This document shows, piece by piece, positions 42,995 through 53,376 of a stretch of 64,000 nt of DNA. Source of the DNA: Rhabditophanes sp. KR3021 (Eukaryota; Nematoda; Chromadorea; Rhabditida; Alloionematidae). Positions within the stretch are counted from its first letter, which is position 1, and the number at the start of each line of letters is the position of its first letter. Position numbers and translations under genes: made by a program. The notes beneath the pieces are model-generated. The model worked only from the letters and a program-made list of their open reading frames with translations, was not told where the DNA came from and searched no databases. Location of the stretch: contig CAUJLY010000001.1 of NCBI GenBank assembly GCA_963281155.1, forward strand, positions 5,332,001-5,396,000, written 5' to 3'.

Positions 42995-44228
42995 ATGAAA
43001 GTAATAATTTTGTTATTCTCTAGTTTATTGACAGTACATGTTGGAAGTGAATACACGGACGAGGTAACTTCTTGTTTCTAATTTACATAAAAGTTAATTA
43101 GTATGGGAGAGAAATGCTAGCAATGTCAGCTGCTGCATTTGCTAGGAATCCGGGAATTTGTTTAAGTAAAATAATGCCAAAGGAAGAAAAGTGGATTTTA
43201 ATATCTGCGAATGAAGCAGTATGTGATAAACGTTCTGATAAATGTGCTGTTTTCGTAGCTATTTCCCATATTGTTCGAAAAATTTTGGTAAGCTTCAGAG
43301 GAACAAATACTATCACCCAGTTAGTTGCCGAGAGTTTGGACATATTAAAAGAAGAATATGTTTTTTATGATCTCGGCAGAGTGGACACGTACTTTCTAAA
43401 CGCGTTGGAAAAAGTTTGGCATCCGGTTAGGAAGGTGTTGGCTGATTTTGATTTGATTAATTACGATGTTGTTTTTACCGGGTATTCCCTCGGTGGTGCT
43501 TTAGCCAGCATTGCTTCACTAAAAGCATACAAGGACAATCTAAGAGCAAGCAATAAAATATCACTAATTACATGTACATAATTTTTAGTTTATTATTGTA
43601 AATGTTTGAATATTTTAGATGGAATGCCCCGTGTAGGAAATTATTTGTTTGCTTCAAATCACGATAGAATAATAACGAACAGTTATAGAATTGTTCATAA
43701 GTAAGTCAATTACAATCAAATTATAAGCTACAAATACTTTAATTTAGAAACGATCTTATAGGTGAGATTATTGAAATAATTTTATTTGAATTTCTTGTAA
43801 TTGTAATTTTTGTTTAGTCCATGTTCCACCATGCCATGATGACGAAATTGGAAGTGGTTGTATTAAAAGTCTAGATCAACGACCATATCATCACGGAACT
43901 GAAATCTGGTACAATAATGATATGCGAGAAGGGAATTTATTCAAAGTTTGTCTAAATGACAGCGAAGATCCGGAATGTAGTAATTCTTTGATTAACAAAT
44001 ATAGTTTACAATCCCACTTATATTATTTTGGAAAAAGAGTTAGGTAAGTAACAAGACTTACTATTTATATCGAATTTCAGTTTATTTGGAGCAAACAATT
44101 GTGAAATGCCATATGACTCAGCAAGTAGTAGCAGAAAATTAGGACATTTTCAAAAATCGGTTTATTATTTATTATCTACAATTATATCTCAATACATTGT
44201 CGTCTTAATCATTGTCCTTTATTATTAA
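42995..44228 (+). CDS. Class 3 lipase, membrane-anchored
   Basis: Six exons, 42995-43063, 43102-43573, 43619-43700, 43748-43761, 43818-44043 and 44081-44228, total 1011 nt, 336 residues. A signal peptide (MKVIILLFSSLLTVHVGS) is followed by the alpha/beta-hydrolase core: ILVSFRGTN, the nucleophile elbow TGYSLGGALA (catalytic Ser), TYGMPRVGNYLF, and KNDLIVHVPP, which supplies the region of the catalytic Asp. The expected His lies near YHHGTEIWY. The C terminus has a hydrophobic helix (IISQYIVVLIIVLYY), so the enzyme is probably held at a membrane. Exon 4 is only 14 nt. Class 3 lipases are a large secreted family in nematodes. Confidence 0.88.
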
Positions 44229-44301
44229 AAATAGGTAAAGTTAACAATACTAATTCCTTTGATAATTCAATTTATTAAAAAATCACAAAACTCTGATTTA
44301 A

Positions 44302-44550
44302 ATGGAATCAAATTATTTTGTTGAATTAAAACCCACCCAAGTACTCATCAGGGTATATCTTATTTCAACCGATTCTTTGACTTATGATAGAAATGATCCC
44401 AAGTATAAAATTCAGCAACAGAATGATATTTATGCAAATGTTAGATCTATTGCTAATGAGAGGACGAAATATTTTATAATTGTAATTAATAAGCATAAGA
44501 AGTCGAAAATAGTCTTGTCTCGAACTTGTTTAAATTTTGGTGTTATTTAG
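44302..44550 (+). CDS. Hypothetical 82-codon ORF
   Basis: An ATG-started open frame 70 nt after the lipase stop. It has no signal peptide or known motif and an Asn/Lys/Ile-rich composition (YDRNDPKYKIQQQNDIY). It could be a small gene, an exon or chance. Not recognised. Confidence 0.25.
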   Translation: MESNYFVELKPTQVLIRVYLISTDSLTYDRNDPKYKIQQQNDIYANVRSIANERTKYFIIVINKHKKSKIVLSRTCLNFGVI

Positions 44551-44961
44551 CATCTCGAATCGCGGGAATTTTTTAACAATTTATTTCGAAACGGCTCGTG
44601 TTTCGAAGATTGTTTGGTTTTATCGTAATTAGATTTGCAATAAAGACTATCAAACAAGCTTTTCTTGAATCTAAACTTAAGTAACTTTTATAAAGAATAA
44701 AATTCTTACCTTTTGAAAACCATAATTTTATATGTGCCATTCTATTCTTAAATTGCAATCACAAGTTAAACTCAAATAGTCACTCACGGAAAGGTTCTTA
44801 TCTTAAGGAATAACTTTTAGCTATTTACACTTTAATTGGTGAAATCTTTTGACCTCTCTTAATTGTTATAGAAATTATATGCAATAAAGAAATACAACAT
44901 TGAGATAAATATGAGTATTTTTTAAAATTATTAATTGATTTACTTTTTCAACGCTGATGTC

Positions 44962-45411
44962 ATGGAAAAACCAAGCAATCAGCATATCTCAACAACATCA
45001 AAAGCTTCAATTGTAGCAAACCCCAAATCAAAGCCTGCCAAAAAGTCGTTCTAAAAAAAGTTGTTGCTCGTCTTCATAAGAAAAAAGGACGTATAAGTGA
45101 CAATAAAAATTAATTTAGGCAGATCAGGAACACTAGTTGTCATTTGGTATGCAGCAATGAAGTACAGAGACCCAAATGCCGGGCATGTAGACATGCTTCA
45201 AACTGTAAGAGAAATTAGAATGCTTCAATCAAGTTCTATTCAAAACACAATTCAGTTTATGTTTTTGTCTTATTCAATTATCGCTTATTGGGTATATGAC
45301 AAAGTAGTGTTTGATCCTATTAAATACGATATTGCCTTTGATAACATTAACCATCAACTGTCAATTTATTGTGATAAATTAAGATTGAAAATAAACAAAA
45401 CTACAAAATAA
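44962..45411 (+). pseudogene. Protein tyrosine phosphatase remnant
   Basis: The 3' part (from an acceptor tttag at about 45118) reads GRSGTLVVIWYAAM, VDMLQTVREIRMLQSSSIQN and TIQFMFLSYSII. These are the residues that follow the catalytic Cys of classical tyrosine phosphatases (GxGRSGT loop to the VxxLRxxR and Q..QY.F helices). Just upstream, 44962-45095 reads like the Lys/Ser-rich N terminus of such a protein (KSKPAKKSF, then KVVARLHKKKGRIS after a frame change). The whole central catalytic domain, including the HC motif, is absent. This is a deleted copy of a family expanded in nematodes. Confidence 0.65.
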
Positions 45412-45829
45412 ATTCACCTTATCAAATTGGAATGCTATTTATCTTAACACTATTAATCTACGAATAAATTTAATTGCATTTATTTTTTTATACATTTAAA
45501 TATAACGACGAACCTTGGCATTGCCAGAGATTTAAAACATTAATAAATGTTCATATCTGACTCAACTTTAAATACATTTGTTGTATAAAATAAAGCAATA
45601 ATCAATCTGAATCATTAAAAGCATATTCTGATTAAAAAATTCGTGATATAAACAAATTCATTCTCATCAATTCAATAAAAGTATCAAATTGTTTCTTCAT
45701 GAAAATCTATATGGACTGGTCTCTATTATTCAAAAAATATTGGCTAGAAATATAAATTGGCGTTGCAATGATGGTATTAAAATTGACAATTGACAAATAA
45801 ATAACTTTTTTCGACAACATATTATGTCT
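45412..45829. other. Intergenic, right part of the palindrome spacer
   Basis: AT-rich sequence between the phosphatase remnant and the right arm. No feature seen. Confidence 0.4.
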
Positions 45830-45857
45830 AATGTGCATTATACTTATGATATATTAG

Positions 45858-46012
45858 GAAGTCGCGCGAACGCAGACTTCCAAACGCAAAAATTGAAGTA
45901 TAGGCGAACTTCGTTAGAAATTGCCTCGAGGATCAACTTCAACCTAAAGTGCAATGGTGAAGCCTCATCTCGGGGTGGAATCGTTATTGAAGAATCCAAA
46001 CCCAATACTCAG
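45858..46012 (+). CDS. Orphan exon, unidentified, right-arm copy
   Basis: Mirror copy of 36316-36470 with the same acceptor and donor. The upstream context differs, because here it abuts the phosphatase remnant. If the left copy has true upstream exons outside the arm, this one would have lost them and be non-functional. Confidence 0.3.
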
Positions 46013-46232
46013 GTAAGTTTATGAGCTGTAATAGAATGGCTAAATGAACGCGCCTAATCTACAGACCGACTGGGTTAGAGGAATATTATGGCAACACTTG
46101 AGCTATGTATGGCATATGACAAATGACCTAGTTTGCAGTGATTTAAGTAAATAGACGAATATATTGATTATGTTTAATGCGATGAGTGCTTGATTTCGGT
46201 GATTAAAAGAAGTATTGGAAAGGTAATTGCAA

Positions 46233-46305
46233 GCTTCGTTGGCGCAGCCGGCAGCGCGTCAGTCTCATAATCTGAAGGTCGTGAGTTCGAGCCTCACACG
46301 GAGCA
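46233..46305 (+). tRNA. tRNA-Met (CAT), elongator type
   Basis: 73 nt; mirror partner of 36023-36095, anticodon loop CTCATAA. Confidence 0.93.
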
Positions 46306-46540
46306 TCTTTTTTGATTAGAATGAGTGATTATTAACTAACTATTTACATTTGTTAATATAGAGAATTTTATTTTTAAATATGTATAAGTTTTTTCAATAA
46401 AGCAGAATCAGAGTAGAAGCTAAATGAAAAATTGAGCGGAAGTGATTGAATAAATAGCGAAAAGTTAATCTTGGTTAAAAAAGTTGGGGACATTTTTGAA
46501 GCATGAAGCAAACTGTTATTGGGAAGAACGTCGTTCTATT

Positions 46541-46629
46541 GCTCCATTAGCGCAGTTGGTTAGCGCGTGGTACTTATAAGTTACACCTAAGAAATGCCAA
46601 GGTCACCAGTTCGAGCCTGGTATGGAGCA
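46541..46629 (+). tRNA. tRNA-Ile (TAT) with intron
   Basis: 89 nt; mirror partner of 35674-35762, with the same intron. Confidence 0.92.
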
Positions 46630-46950
46630 GACTTTTTTGATATATTTTGCATAATAGTTCCATCTAGATTTTAGTTCAAATAAAGGTATAAACTAATTAG
46701 AATGTAATTAAAAATAGTTTAATTAATAAAAAGATTATAAAAATTATACTTTATTCGATATTTACTCTCAATTTGTGATAGAAAGAGTACGAGATACGTT
46801 GTTTTATTTATTAAAACATGGATAAATATAAAACAGTTAGTGCATTATTAATAAGTAGACTTAAATATCTATCCGTGATGTGTGTGTTTTTGAATCAATA
46901 ATATAGAGATTTAACAAATGGCAAAATGATCTGGAAGGCCAAAAAGATGT

Positions 46951-46964
46951 CGCCACCGGGTGGA

Positions 46965-47022
<58 letters not shown>

Positions 47023-47024
47023 GC
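46951..47024 (-). tRNA. tRNA-Asn (GTT)
   Basis: 74 nt; mirror partner of 35279-35352. Confidence 0.96.
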
Positions 47025-47234
47025 ATATCTTCGAAAGATAAATCCCTTGCTAAGCACTCTATGAAAAGCACAGGACACGGTAAATATTACTTCTGCATTT
47101 GGACTGGCTAATTTGATCCTCTTTAAATAGTCTGATTTTGTGAAAATAAACAAGTTCGTTTGTGTGATAAATAGAAAAGATGTGTTTACTTTTGCAAAAA
47201 ATGGTAAAAATCTTGTTGAAAATCAGATTAACAT

Positions 47235-47307
47235 GCCTCCCTAGCTCAATTGGTAGAGCGTTAGACTTTTAATCTAACGGTCGCGGGTTCGAGCCCCGCG
47301 GGGGGCT
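47235..47307 (+). tRNA. tRNA-Lys (TTT)
   Basis: 73 nt; mirror partner of 34996-35068. Confidence 0.96.
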
Positions 47308-47435
47308 TATTTTTTGCCGTTTAAATACCCACATTTGCATATTAATCTACGTTTAAAATAAAAGGAAATTATATTAAAAACTTTCACCAAACTTCTTTAG
47401 TAAATAAATTTATATTTATTTGCAAAAAGAGAATT

Positions 47436-47517
47436 TGATCAAAGTGGGATTCGAACCCACGCCTCCGAAGAGACTGGTGCCTTAAACCAGCGCCTTAGAC
47501 CGCTCGGCCATCTGACC
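47436..47517 (-). tRNA. tRNA-Leu (AAG)
   Basis: 82 nt; mirror partner of 34783-34864. Confidence 0.94.
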
Positions 47518-47819
47518 TATCATTAACACAATATTTTCTGGATAATATTTCAACGAAATATCTCAAAATACGATTATTTTGTCCTCCCAATGAATTACCA
47601 CTTGCATTGTAACAATCATTTATTATGGATGCAAAACGTAATACTACAATTGACTTAAATGCAAAGTAGAAAGACAATTAGGATGATAACTTCAATATAC
47701 TTTTAAACATACTGATAAGTATTGTGCTATGTTTTAAGACGCTCCATATCTGGGTGATTTTACAGTAAATAATTTTTAGAATATGACAAAGTAAATCCTT
47801 CTAAATCACTTGTGTTCAA

Positions 47820-47893
47820 GCCGCCATAGCTCAGTCGGTTAGAGCGTGGGTCTAATAAGCCCAAGGTCGCAGGTTCGACCCCTGCTGGCGGCA
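47820..47893 (+). tRNA. tRNA-Ile (AAT)
   Basis: 74 nt; mirror partner of 34407-34480. Confidence 0.96.
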
Positions 47894-48041
47894 ATAACTT
47901 TTTGCCTTATTATAGGAGACCTTGTTTTTAGTTAATATGTACGTATCATTTTTAGGTATTAAATATAGCAATTTTATAAAAGAAATTATTGAAATGATAA
48001 ATTGAAGATGTTTTCTTCAAAATAGAAATATGATGATCACT

Positions 48042-48113
48042 GGGGATATAGCTCAGGGGTAGAGCGCTCCCTTAGCATGGGAGAGGGCTGGGGTTCGATT
48101 CCCTATATCTCCA
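48042..48113 (+). tRNA. tRNA-Ala (AGC)
   Basis: 72 nt; mirror partner of 34187-34258. Confidence 0.95.
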
Positions 48114-48290
48114 AATACATTTTTGCAACTTTTAAATTATACAAAAGTGTTTTATCAAGTATCTTTTTTAGTATTGTTTTAATAAAGTTATGTCATATTT
48201 GATGAATTTCTTATAAATGCATTGCCAGTATGTTAAAAATCAAATTCGATCAGTTGCATTAAAATCAAATTTTATAAATCGGTTAATACT

Positions 48291-48362
48291 GGGGATATAG
48301 CTCAGGGGTAGAGCGCTCCCTTAGCATGGGAGAGGGCTGGGGTTCGATTCCCTATATCTCCA
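48291..48362 (+). tRNA. tRNA-Ala (AGC)
   Basis: 72 nt; mirror partner of 33938-34009; tandem neighbour of the copy at 48042. Confidence 0.95.
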
Positions 48363-48657
48363 AATATTTTTTGTGTCTTTTTAGATATCATAAAAATAAT
48401 GAACTGTTAACATAATTGTATTCTTGTTTTTGTTGCTTACATCATGGCTCAAGCATAAGTAAATACATGCGTTACCTAATACAATATATTTGAATTGGTT
48501 AAAAATAGTAATAAGTTATTAGATTGAGCAAAGCCGATATAAAAATAACTGCATTTTATTCTTCACAACTGATACAAAATAGTTAAATGTTACTATGTTA
48601 CAATTGAAATGGCAATAATTAGAGGTGCGAGTTCTATTTTAAAAAGAAAAAAATATT

Positions 48658-48739
48658 CGCTCAGAGCAGGGTTCGAACCTACGCGGGAAAATCCCAATAG
48701 ATTTCAAGTCTATCTCCTTAACCACTCGGACATCTGAGC
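48658..48739 (-). tRNA. tRNA-Ser (TGA)
   Basis: 82 nt; mirror partner of 33561-33642. Confidence 0.96.
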
Positions 48740-48901
48740 TGTAGATGGATCTTACAAGTTCAAATTACAGGCAAATATAATGTATTTAATTGGATAATTT
48801 TTGCAATTATACGTTTGAAAAAATAAATGAACCATGTTCGTTTTAAAAGAGTTTGTTTATTAAATATATGTGATGGACCAGATGCATTATCGCAAAAAAG
48901 T

Positions 48902-48973
48902 TGCCTATTGCAGGAATCGAACCTACGTCGTCTCGGCCACAACGAGAAGTACTAACCACTATACTAAATAGGC
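48902..48973 (-). tRNA. tRNA-His (GTG)
   Basis: 72 nt; mirror partner of 33327-33398. Confidence 0.95.
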
Positions 48974-49194
48974 CGTTAGCTTATGCAAAGAAGGACAATC
49001 AAGTCATGCATTGGCCCAATATTTTTAAAACCCAATGATGAATTCAATCCTAAATATACAAATAACCTTCTAAACAATTTTACCTAATGAATTAAGTAAT
49101 TGCGTCAGATGTTAAAGTATGTATTTGATGGTTTGTTATGCGGACTTTAATGCCAAATGAATGATTTGCTGATGAATTAAATGTGGCTGATCAT

Positions 49195-49266
49195 GCCTTA
49201 TTGGCTCAGGGGTAGAGCGTCTGTCTAGTAAACAGAAGGTCGCTGGTTCGATTCCAGCATAAGGCA
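49195..49266 (+). tRNA. tRNA-Thr (AGT)
   Basis: 72 nt; mirror partner of 33034-33105. First member of the Thr-Gln-Ser-Lys block repeated at 51661-52548. Confidence 0.96.
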
Positions 49267-49366
49267 GTATTTTTGTAGCAGTTTAGAAAGGCATAAATGT
49301 AAGATCTTTTTGATCAAAATATAGTTTAGAATGTAAAACGAAATTGAGAGTTTGATAATAAAAAGA

Positions 49367-49438
49367 AGGTTCCACCGAGATTTGAACTCGGGTCGCAGGA
49401 TTCAAAGTCCTGAGTGCTAACCGCTACACCATGGAACC
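49367..49438 (-). tRNA. tRNA-Gln (TTG)
   Basis: 72 nt; mirror partner of 32862-32933. Confidence 0.96.
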
Positions 49439-49582
49439 ATAATGTGTTGAAAGTACAAGAAATTGAAACTTTAACAGAGAAGGCTTAATTTATTAGTTCC
49501 GAGTTGTAAAAAGAAAAGAGTTGGTTTTATTCAAATAGTCAAAAGAGTGTTAAATATGTGTGATTAAAAAAGAAAAAGGTAT

Positions 49583-49664
49583 CGTTCAGGATGAGATTCG
49601 AACTCACGCGGGAAAATCCCAATGGATTAGCAGTCCATCGCCTTAACCACTCGGCCACCTGAAC
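49583..49664 (-). tRNA. tRNA-Ser (GCT)
   Basis: 82 nt; mirror partner of 32636-32717. Confidence 0.96.
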
Positions 49665-49753
49665 ACTATTATGGAGCGATGCGCTTAAAAAACAAAAACA
49701 AATTGATTGATAATTTTAGGTAGATAATTAAAACAAATCAAAACTAAAAATTT

Positions 49754-49826
49754 AGCCCGATGCGGGGCTCGAACCCGCGACAGCCAGATTAAGAGTCTGG
49801 TGCTCTACCGACTGAGCTAACCGGGC
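49754..49826 (-). tRNA. tRNA-Lys (CTT)
   Basis: 73 nt; mirror partner of 32474-32546. Confidence 0.96.
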
Positions 49827-50158
49827 ATGACTTAAAGTAGTAAGCAAATGGTCATTTTCGAATAAAAGAAAGTTATTATCAATTTTTAAATATTACATTA
49901 GATGGCTGGCCACCAAGCTTTGTCTGTTCTCTGTAGCCAATCACAAATAAGTAATTAATAAGGGCATAATTTATAGATGAGAATATTTACTTATTCTGTA
50001 TTATGATTTCAACAAAAAGGAAAATAATATTGTTATATTGATATGATTTACTATAAATGACAATTTTCGAATAAATTAATGGAAGTATTTATTTTAAATG
50101 TACAAAAATCAGCTTTGTGAGTTATTTTAATGAAGATTGAGTTTTTGGCTAGTCATAT

Positions 50159-50338
50159 TTAACCACGGGCACAATCTCCACTGGTACATAAAATCCAGAA
50201 AGAAGCAAGATCACTAGGATTTCTTGGATCCATTGAATTAGGCTGCCCAAATGCGTTAGTTAACCCCAAATACTGTTGCGAGAATGCGATTCCAATAATG
50301 GAAATGAATAAAAGAATGCGAAATATGAAGCTATTCAT
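50159..50338 (-). CDS. Short secreted peptide, right-arm copy
   Basis: 59 codons, mirror copy of 31962-32141 with the same start, signal peptide, CTSGDC C-terminal motif and stop. I see no coding difference. Two intact copies suggest that the peptide is maintained by selection or by gene conversion between the arms. Confidence 0.65.
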   Translation of the reverse strand: MNSFIFRILLFISIIGIAFSQQYLGLTNAFGQPNSMDPRNPSDLASFWILCTSGDCARG

Positions 50339-50792
50339 AGTTAGACAAAAGTTGGAAATAATACGAAATGAAGATTTGTGCTTCTTTTATAATAATCTAG
50401 ACCAAGAATAAGATGATTTCCTTAGTTTGAGTTCACTTTTATTTAAAGACCATATTGCAATTATTTAACAAATATAAAATAAAGCAACTTGGTAATTAAA
50501 GGGATAGAAAGATCACTACACATGCACGCAGGTAATTTAACCATAAAAGAAGAATATTGTGACTAGTGTCGGAGTTGTGGTTTAAAAACGATCTTATCTA
50601 CGGAAAAAACACAAACATGCAATATCTAGTAACATTTTTGTGTTATAATCGAAAATCTGTATTTTCGAAAGATCAATCGCAGTTAATGTTTGTCTGATTT
50701 CAATAACTAAACATACTTTATAAAATATCATACAGCATTTTTTATATGGCAGTGGATAATACTAAATATATTTGATTAGTTTAGAAAGTATC

Positions 50793-50865
50793 GCCATGAT
50801 AGCTCAGTTGGGAGAGCGTTAGACTGAAGATCTAAATGTCGCTGGTTCGATCCCTGCTCGTGGCA
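50793..50865 (+). tRNA. tRNA-Phe (GAA)
   Basis: 73 nt; mirror partner of 31435-31507. Confidence 0.95.
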
Positions 50866-51031
50866 TAACTTTTTGATCTTCTAACCATTGATGAAACTTA
50901 TTAACATTTTAGGACGCTAAATATGATAGGCAAACTACATAATTTTGCATAAGACTAAGATGAATTTCTATTTGTGTAGACAGTTGAGTTTAACACAAAA
51001 GTTGTAAAAAGTAGCAAAAAGTAGGAAAAAA

Positions 51032-51102
51032 TGCGTCCGCCGGGAATCGAACCCGGGTCGCCCGCGTGGCAGGCGAGCATTCTACCACTGAACCACGAAC
51101 GC
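51032..51102 (-). tRNA. tRNA-Gly (GCC)
   Basis: 71 nt; mirror partner of 31198-31268. Confidence 0.96.
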
Positions 51103-51198
51103 TTGTTATAAAAAACACTTAATTAATATTTGGGATATGTTTTGGTTATAGAATAAAGAAAAGGCATTAAGGTGATAGTTTTGGCAATGCAAAAAATA

Positions 51199-51271
51199 AG
51201 CCCCCCGCGGGGCTCGAACCCGCGACCGTTAGATTAAAAGTCTAACGCTCTACCAATTGAGCTAGGGAGGC
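51199..51271 (-). tRNA. tRNA-Lys (TTT)
   Basis: 73 nt; mirror partner of 31029-31101. Confidence 0.96.
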
Positions 51272-51332
51272 ATGATATTGAGAAACGTATTTCTAATACT
51301 TTGGCTGATTTAAAAAGAAAAATGAAAAAATT

Positions 51333-51405
51333 AGCCCGATGCGGGGCTCGAACCCGCGACAGCCAGATTAAGAGTCTGGTGCTCTACCGACTGAGCTAAC
51401 CGGGC
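51333..51405 (-). tRNA. tRNA-Lys (CTT)
   Basis: 73 nt; mirror partner of 30895-30967 and the last gene of the right arm. Confidence 0.96.
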
Positions 51406-51660
51406 ATGTCCACCAGTCTTTTTTCAATCACATTATGGAATTATTTTGTATTAATTATTCAAGTCTTAAAAAGTTTTTTTGTACAAATAAATCTGAGTTT
51501 TTAATTTATGAAAATTCCTTTAATCTCCAAATACATTTAAATATGAATATAATTTACACATGTAATAAGATTAATATTCAAATAATACAACATATAATAC
51601 GCCAAAATTTATGATTTGATAAGGTTTTGATATAAAGCTAATATCAAATAAGCAATGTGT

Positions 51661-51732
51661 GCCTTATTGGCTCAGGGGTAGAGCGTCTGTCTAGTAAACA
51701 GAAGGTCGCTGGTTCGATTCCAGCATAAGGCA
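51661..51732 (+). tRNA. tRNA-Thr (AGT)
   Basis: 72 nt, same as 49195-49266. Confidence 0.96.
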
Positions 51733-51878
51733 ATATCTTTTTTATTTGCAAAGTAATTTAAAAATATTCAAATTTGAAAAATGTAATTTATAATCAAATA
51801 AATGAAAATAAAACACATTCTTTCTAATTCAAAAGTATATCTTTTGTGATGGTGGATTAAGATTTGATAACAAAAAGA

Positions 51879-51950
51879 AGGTTCCACCGAGATTTGAACT
51901 CGGGTCGCAGGATTCAAAGTCCTGAGTGCTAACCGCTACACCATGGAACC
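51879..51950 (-). tRNA. tRNA-Gln (TTG)
   Basis: 72 nt, same as 49367-49438. Confidence 0.96.
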
Positions 51951-52257
51951 ATATATCATCAATTTCGGTATTTATTCATTTGGCCATCAACCATTTAAAA
52001 AATATTTTGTTGTATTCTTTGAAATTAAAGCTGTAATAAAAGTGTAAGATAATCAAAAATGTAACTTACACGGCAGTTTCTTCATTGCTTAAGTACATAG
52101 CATATGTCTTGCATTGACACATTAAAACGATTTCATGCCAAATAATACCATTATAAACTTGGTCATAAATGATTCTTGATTTGGTGGAAAATAGTATTTA
52201 ACTTAATTAAAAGATAATTCAATATGTATTTTGTATTTAATAAAAGCAAAAAGATAT

Positions 52258-52339
52258 CGTTCAGGATGAGATTCGAACTCACGCGGGAAAATCCCAATGG
52301 ATTAGCAGTCCATCGCCTTAACCACTCGGCCACCTGAAC
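52258..52339 (-). tRNA. tRNA-Ser (GCT)
   Basis: 82 nt, same as 49583-49664. Confidence 0.96.
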
Positions 52340-52475
52340 ACATAAACTAGTGTTTAACTTTAAGTTAGGTTATGGTTTTACTTATTTTTTATTATTTGGT
52401 TTTTGGCAAAAAATGAGTAACTAATTGAAGCCAATAACAAATGACTAAGAATTAAGAAATCAAAAATTAAAAATT

Positions 52476-52548
52476 AGCCCGATGCGGGGCTCGAACCCGC
52501 GACAGCCAGATTAAGAGTCTGGTGCTCTACCGACTGAGCTAACCGGGC
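52476..52548 (-). tRNA. tRNA-Lys (CTT)
   Basis: 73 nt, same as 49754-49826; fifth copy of this tRNA in the window. Confidence 0.96.
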
Positions 52549-52880
52549 TTATCGGTTGCAAATCTTTCAGTATCCAAAAAATTATCTTAACTTCTTGTAT
52601 GAAAAATATTTTGTCGTTTCTATCCCCCTTTTTTATCTTAAATAATCCTATTCATGCTCTTACTTTCTTATTTGTTATCTATCTACACGAATCCCTTGTT
52701 TTTTGAAAATATCTCTAATTTCAAAGATGCAAACCTGCTTGTAAATGACATTCAAAAGCATTAATAACTTTTAATTGGAATAATGGATAGAGGAAGTAAA
52801 CGAAGAACTCGAGGATGGTTAAGATGACAGGAAATAATTCAATACAACTCCAAAATCTATTGTTAAATACAAAAAGTTAA
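52549..52880. other. Gap between tRNAs
   Basis: 332 nt, AT-rich, no feature seen. Confidence 0.4.
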
Positions 52881-52954
52881 TGCCGCCAGCAGGGGTCGAA
52901 CCTGCGACCTTGGGCTTATTAGACCCACGCTCTAACCGACTGAGCTATGGCGGC
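52881..52954 (-). tRNA. tRNA-Ile (AAT)
   Basis: 74 nt; third copy, same as 34407-34480. Confidence 0.96.
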
Positions 52955-53062
52955 TTGTGATACAAAACGTCACATTCTTTTGTAATAAAATCGGGCAATA
53001 TAATTTACAGTCGAGTAGGAAAGAGTAAATGTAATATATTGCAGATACTTTTGCTTCAACAT

Positions 53063-53064
53063 GC

Positions 53065-53122
<58 letters not shown>

Positions 53123-53136
53123 TCCACCCGGTGGCG
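53063..53136 (+). tRNA. tRNA-Asn (GTT)
   Basis: 74 nt; third copy, same as 35279-35352. Confidence 0.96.
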
Positions 53137-53290
53137 AACTTTTTTAATATTCATCGCACATTGTAAACCGTCATTACATCAGTATAATTTTTAATGGTTT
53201 TTATATTTTTTACTTACAAAATACGTTTGCATAAATCTCTGAAAGTTGAAAATGTTCAATACAATTTGTAATTAATATTTATCTTCCGCA

Positions 53291-53376
53291 CCGACCATAG
53301 CTCAGTTGGTAGAGCGGAGGACTGTAGAGTCAGCACTGTTATCCTTAGGTCACTGGTTCAAATCCGGTTGGTCGGA
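53291..53376 (+). tRNA. tRNA-Tyr (GTA) with intron, copy 2
   Basis: 86 nt; the exons match the copy at 30239-30324 and the intron differs by one base (agtcagcactgtt). Confidence 0.93.

Larger units (their letters stand above)
45830..51443. repeat. Right arm of the large inverted repeat
   Basis: About 5.6 kb, reverse complement of 30850-36500. Gene order from the inside out is orphan exon, Met, Ile(TAT), Asn, Lys(TTT), Leu(AAG), Ile(AAT), Ala, Ala, Ser(TGA), His, Thr, Gln, Ser(GCT), Lys(CTT), secreted peptide, Phe, Gly, Lys(TTT), Lys(CTT). Example differences from the left arm are C at 45863 against T (complement of 36465) and the shorter gap near 46358-46385. I noticed no difference inside tRNA bodies. 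Confidence 0.95.
51661..52548. repeat. Third, diverged copy of the Thr-Gln-Ser-Lys tRNA block
   Basis: Four tRNAs in the same order and orientation as 49195-49826 of the right arm. The tRNAs and a few flanking bases are conserved (for example aaaaagaaggttccaccgag at Gln), but the gaps between them are unrelated in sequence and length. It is therefore an older duplication than the two arms. Confidence 0.8.

Noticed and set aside
30850..51443. Terminal inverted repeat of a giant transposon
   Set aside because: No transposase or integrase-like gene in the spacer, no target-site duplication seen at the outer ends, and the arms carry many independent tRNA genes.
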